Under the pieces are notes generated by a model that worked only from the letters and a program-made list of their open reading frames with translations, was not told the DNA's origin and ran no database searches. From Lachnospiraceae bacterium (GTDB lineage: Bacteria; Bacillota; Clostridia; Lachnospirales; Lachnospiraceae): 32,832 nucleotides of DNA. The translations under genes were made by a program, and so were the position numbers. Of this stretch, positions 29,509-32,832 are shown piece after piece. The DNA lies in NCBI GenBank assembly GCA_017538995.1, contig JAFYHV010000032.1, positions 1 through 32,832 of the forward strand, written 5' to 3'. Each line of letters opens with the position of its first letter. Position 1 is the stretch's first letter.

Positions 29509-31203
29509 CTAGTCGGCAAACAAATCAACGAGCTTAAAGTCATTAACATTTACAAGCCCTTTTGTAGTCATCTTCAAAACCGGTATTACGGGAAGGCTTA
29601 CAAATGCCATGTTCATAAAAGGTTCGATTCCTTCATTTACTCCGATTTTTTCCGCGCTCTCTCTTAAAGCCACATTTGCTTCGGCGATTCTTTCAGCGGA
29701 TTCCGTGCTCATAAGTCCGGCAACGGGAAGGCGTACTTCTGAAATAACTTTTCCTTCGCTTACCACGCAAAGACCGCCGCCGATTTTCTTAATATAATTT
29801 GCCGCAGTAACCATATCGGCTGCATTGCTTCCGATAACGATTAAGTTATGGGAGTCATGCGATACGCTTCCTGCCAAAGCACCGTTTTTAATGCCGATGC
29901 CTTTAATAAATCCAACGCCTTTGTGGCCTGTGTTTTTATGTCTCTCGATAACGGCCAGTTTGCAGATATCATTGTCGGTATCTATTCCGTTATCTTTGTT
30001 AAAATCAATATCAATTACAAGTTCGTTTGTAAGTATTTCGCCGGGTATTACTTCGATTACCCTGCACTTTGAACCCTTGGGTTCGATATAAAAATCTTCT
30101 TCCTTAAGATCCGGCATATGGAAGGAATTCATTACGCTTCCCGTGATAATATCTTCCGCCTTGGGAACAGAGAACTCAGATAGGTTTTTATTATCAACCA
30201 CTTTAACGCCGTTTGAATAAACATCTCTTATGTCGATGCTTTCAAGGTCGTTAAGTACCAGGATATCTGCTTTGTATCCGCATGCAATCGCACCCATTCT
30301 TCTGATACCGAAGCAAACTGCGGGATTAATTGTTGCCATCTTGATGGCACGAATCGGACTTTTGCCCTCTTTGATTGCAAGTCTTACAATATTGTCGATA
30401 TGACCTTCTGCAATAATATCCGCAGGGTTTCTGTCATCTGTTGCAAGAATGCATCTCTGGTAGTAAGGGTTTTCAAAAAGAGGTAAAAGCTTTTCGAGGT
30501 TCTTTGCAGCGGAGCCCTGACGAACCATTATCCACTGGCCTTTTGAAAGTTTCTCAATCGCTTCCTCGGCATTCGAACACTCATGATCCGAATTGATTCC
30601 CGCACTGATGTATTTATCCAGATCTTTACCCGAAAGCAAAGGCGCATGTCCGTCCACAGGTTTATTCTTTGCAGTGCAGGCGTTTATTTTATCAAGCGTC
30701 GGAGCATCGTTGTAAATAACTCCGGGATAATTCATCATTTCAGCAAGGCCTAAGACTCTTTCTTCCTTGTAAAGGTCTTCAACATCTTCGGCTTCAAGTA
30801 CTGCGCCCGCCTCGTCAAAGCATGTCGCAGGCACGCATGAAGGAATCATTACGAAAACGCGTAAAGGAATGTTTTCACTCATCTCAAGCATATACTTAAT
30901 GCCGTCCACACCGCACACGTTTGCAATTTCATGAGGGTCTGTAACAACTGCTGTTGTTCCGTGAGGAAGCACTGCTTCAGCCAGAGCATGAGGTACCATC
31001 ATAGTACTCTCAATATGAATATGTCCGTCGATAAATCCGGGGCATACATATTTGCCGCCCAAATCTTCAACCACATCCGCATCAGCATCAGTGTAGTAAG
31101 TTCCGATGCCGGTAATACGGTCGTCTTCGATAAGCACATTTGTCAGATCTATCGATTCAGTGAATACATTTACAACTTTTGCATTTTTAAGTAACGTCTT
31201 CAT
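29509..31203 (-). CDS. ade: Adenine deaminase
   Basis: The enzyme converts adenine to hypoxanthine plus ammonia for purine salvage. The 564 residues match the bacterial Ade family: metal-binding HIH (61-63) in GFIDGHIHIEST, TTAVVTDPHEIANVCG, EMMNYPGV, VDGHAPLLSGKDL, GINSDHEC, and ATDDRNPADI, followed by the family's C-terminal domain with GSVSHDSHNL. The start at 31203 has a GGGGGCGG site. It lies 18 bases after the DUF1858 gene. Purine salvage here and purC further on are not in one operon. Confidence 0.96.
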   Translation of the reverse strand: MKTLLKNAKVVNVFTESIDLTNVLIEDDRITGIGTYYTDADADVVEDLGGKYVCPGFIDGHIHIESTMMVPHALAEAVLPHGTTAVVTDPHEIANVCGVDGIKYMLEMSENIPLRVFVMIPSCVPATCFDEAGAVLEAEDVEDLYKEERVLGLAEMMNYPGVIYNDAPTLDKINACTAKNKPVDGHAPLLSGKDLDKYISAGINSDHECSNAEEAIEKLSKGQWIMVRQGSAAKNLEKLLPLFENPYYQRCILATDDRNPADIIAEGHIDNIVRLAIKEGKSPIRAIKMATINPAVCFGIRRMGAIACGYKADILVLNDLESIDIRDVYSNGVKVVDNKNLSEFSVPKAEDIITGSVMNSFHMPDLKEEDFYIEPKGSKCRVIEVIPGEILTNELVIDIDFNKDNGIDTDNDICKLAVIERHKNTGHKGVGFIKGIGIKNGALAGSVSHDSHNLIVIGSNAADMVTAANYIKKIGGGLCVVSEGKVISEVRLPVAGLMSTESAERIAEANVALRESAEKIGVNEGIEPFMNMAFVSLPVIPVLKMTTKGLVNVNDFKLVDLFAD

Positions 31204-31221
31204 AACCGCCCCCGTGGTTTA

Positions 31222-31425
31222 TTAACAGTTTTCAAGAAATCCTTTTAAATCCTCGATTAAAGAATCCACGTCCATATCGTGAACCATGCAGGCTTCTTCA
31301 AGAGTTTCGTTCTGTGCCGAAGGACAGCTCGGACAATGCATGCCCATCTCCTGTAAGATTCCCGCAGCTTCGGGGAAATTTCTTAAAAGTTCGCCTATTT
31401 TGGTATTTTCGTTGATTCGAAACAT
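31222..31425 (-). CDS. DUF1858 small redox-type protein
   Basis: This 67-residue protein matches the DUF1858/hybrid-cluster-associated disulfide family (TIGR03980): NTKIGELLRNFPEAAGILQE, then GMHCPSCPSAQNETLEEAC with a CxxC pair (about C30 and C33) and a third cysteine, and an acidic helix. A role in thiol redox chemistry is proposed for the family, not proven. It lies between alr and ade with 9- and 18-base gaps and a GGAG site, so it is probably co-transcribed with both. Confidence 0.9.
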   Translation of the reverse strand: MFRINENTKIGELLRNFPEAAGILQEMGMHCPSCPSAQNETLEEACMVHDMDVDSLIEDLKGFLENC

Positions 31426-31434
31426 TTTTATCTC

Positions 31435-32604
31435 CTACATTCTAAGCATCAGTTCCTGCTCAAATACTTCACCGTCTTTTATGTATTTTCTCGGAACTCT
31501 CTTGCTTACCGCACAGGTTAATTCGTACGGAATTGTATTTGCGATTTCACAAAGATCCTCAATAGGATTCTTTTCGCCGAATATTTCAACTTCGCTTCCA
31601 ACCTCGACATTCATCATATCGGTTATATCTATCATGCACATATCCATGCAGATTTTGCCTCGAACACTTGCAGGTCCGTCCACCGTGTAAAGCTTGCACT
31701 TGTTAGAAAGGCATCTGAAGAATCCGTCCGCATATCCGTAAGGAAGTACACCGATTCGGGTTGTCTTATCCGTTGTATAAATACCGCCGTAACTTATCTT
31801 CGTGCCTTCGGGATAAATCTTTATTGTTGAAACCGTGGTCTTTAGTGTCATCACCGGCTTAAGGCCCATTTCCTTGGCAAATTCACCGTAACCGTATAAA
31901 AGAAGTCCGGGACGAACCATGTCCAGATATGTTTCGGGATATCTTGCAACAGCGCCCGTATTGGCACAATGCTTAATCTCAAAACGTCTGCCTGCTCTTC
32001 TTTCAACCTCAGCGCATACATCCTTAAAAAGTTTGAACTGATGCATGGTGTATTCATACGCTTCATCACCGGGCTCATCCGATACCGCAAAGTGGGTAAA
32101 GATACCTTCCGCATAAAGTCCCTGCATATTAAGTGCTTCACAGATTCCTTTTATACCGTTGTCAAAATAATTGCCTTCGCAGAGGTAACCGAGTCTCGAC
32201 ATTCCGGTATCGACTTTGATATGAATCTTTAAAGTCCTGCCAAGCTTAACCGCTTCCTCGGAATATTCAACGGCTTTGGCTCTGCAGGTAACTGCCTGAG
32301 TGATATCGTATTCAATGAGTCTGTCTACCTGCTCTCTCGGAGTATGTCCTAAAATAAGTATGGGCATTTTAATGCCGTTTACTCTTAACTCCATTGCCTC
32401 GTCGATACTGCTGACAGCCAGATAATCCGCACCGATTTCTTCAAGCGTTTTGGCTACGTTGATTGAGCCGTGTCCGTAGGCATCAGCCTTAACCACGCCT
32501 AAGAATTTTACGTTATCGCCGATTTTTTTACGTATTGTGTTGTAGTTGAATTTTAACGAGTCAAGATTAATCTCAGACCACGTTCTTCTTAAAGTTGATT
32601 CCAT
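31435..32604 (-). CDS. alr: Alanine racemase
   Basis: This PLP enzyme interconverts L- and D-alanine for peptidoglycan synthesis. The 389 residues show the PLP lysine K39 in VVKADAYGHG, the carbamylated-lysine region KIHIKVDTGMSRLG (about 126-139), HCANTGA, MVRPGLLLYGY, and the second catalytic residue Y272 in ISYGGIY. The ATG at 32604 follows CGGAG. It comes 12 bases after the stop of an upstream gene that is mostly outside the window. Confidence 0.97.
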   Translation of the reverse strand: MESTLRRTWSEINLDSLKFNYNTIRKKIGDNVKFLGVVKADAYGHGSINVAKTLEEIGADYLAVSSIDEAMELRVNGIKMPILILGHTPREQVDRLIEYDITQAVTCRAKAVEYSEEAVKLGRTLKIHIKVDTGMSRLGYLCEGNYFDNGIKGICEALNMQGLYAEGIFTHFAVSDEPGDEAYEYTMHQFKLFKDVCAEVERRAGRRFEIKHCANTGAVARYPETYLDMVRPGLLLYGYGEFAKEMGLKPVMTLKTTVSTIKIYPEGTKISYGGIYTTDKTTRIGVLPYGYADGFFRCLSNKCKLYTVDGPASVRGKICMDMCMIDITDMMNVEVGSEVEIFGEKNPIEDLCEIANTIPYELTCAVSKRVPRKYIKDGEVFEQELMLRM

Positions 32605-32616
32605 GATTACTCCGTA

Positions 32617-32832
32617 TTAATAACGTGTAAAATCTATTGTTTCGCCTGTTTCTTTTATGGTCAAAGACAGATTGTCCTGATCCATCAAAGCTATAGATCC
32701 GTAATAAATGTCATTCCCGTCCACATAGTCAAGTTCATAAAGTTCAAGACTTCCGGGAGTTGATTCAAAATGACCTTCCACAAAATCAGAAAAGTCTTCA
32801 AGATCTATGGTTTTGTAAAGGAAGAAATAATC
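32617..32832 (-). CDS. C-terminal part of an unknown protein (5' end outside window)
   Basis: An open frame of 71 codons runs from the window edge to a TAA at 32617-32619, 12 bases before the alr start. The peptide (DYFFLYKTIDLEDFSDFVEG..., ending GETIDFTRY) is acidic, with alternating hydrophobic residues suggesting beta strands. It has no motif that I recognise. The close spacing to alr suggests one transcript. It could be a short hypothetical protein or the tail of a longer one; the window cannot decide. Confidence 0.7.
   Translation of the reverse strand, partial: DYFFLYKTIDLEDFSDFVEGHFESTPGSLELYELDYVDGNDIYYGSIALMDQDNLSLTIKETGETIDFTRY

Overview
The window looks like a chromosomal segment from a fibre-degrading anaerobic Firmicute, most likely a Lachnospiraceae of the Butyrivibrio/Pseudobutyrivibrio type. 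The reasons are the low-to-moderate GC content, strong AGGAGG-type ribosome binding sites, Clostridia-type small genes (TSCPD, DUF1858, DegV) and a large multidomain GH10 xylanase. The genus is inference. All 27 genes are on the minus strand, so transcription runs from high to low coordinates. No rRNA, tRNA, CRISPR array, insertion sequence or phage gene was seen. No stretch longer than about 215 bases lacks a gene.

Region A (32832-20128) is a tightly packed run with gaps of 57 bases or less. In transcription order it holds the tail of an unknown gene, alr, a DUF1858 redox-type protein, ade, an ICMT-like/DUF218 membrane fusion, a GH26-like cytoplasmic glycosidase, pncB, a TSCPD protein, a tocopherol-cyclase-like protein, a DegV protein, a beta-lactamase-fold hydrolase, an HSL-type esterase and a cytoplasmic GH10 enzyme. 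The last three could act together on imported, acetylated xylo-oligosaccharides.

Region B (20127-16238) begins with a 215-base intergenic region holding a REPIN-like inverted pair, a second A/T-rich hairpin, a strong extended -10 promoter and a perfect 18-bp palindrome at about +5. It drives a 1224-residue secreted, membrane-anchored xylanase with an N-terminal domain, a CBM22-like domain, GH10, two CBM9-like domains, a transmembrane helix and a Glu/Ala-rich tail.

Region C (16205-11672) holds a heterodimeric ABC exporter pair with overlapping genes, then a single membrane-anchored protein of unknown function. That gene has its own strong promoter, a 5'-terminal hairpin and an intrinsic terminator.

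Region D (11639-6023) is a promoter followed by five genes: an exported acidic protein with a C-terminal F-Y-x(3)-YPDV...HY...G..EGR motif, two CUT1-type sugar permeases, an HlyD-type adaptor with a roughly 380-residue coiled coil, and a lone MacB-like extracytoplasmic domain. There is no recognisable solute-binding protein or ATPase. This is an unusual mixed import/export gene set.

Region E (6026-1) has a well-formed promoter reading into purC, followed closely by the F-type ATP synthase genes a-c-b-alpha-gamma-beta (beta is cut by the window edge). The ATP synthase is the most striking item. There is no separate delta gene and no space for one. Instead the alpha subunit carries about 80 extra N-terminal residues that match the C-terminal domain of delta. 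Subunit c also has a signal-peptide-like extension, and subunits gamma and a have basic C-terminal tails.
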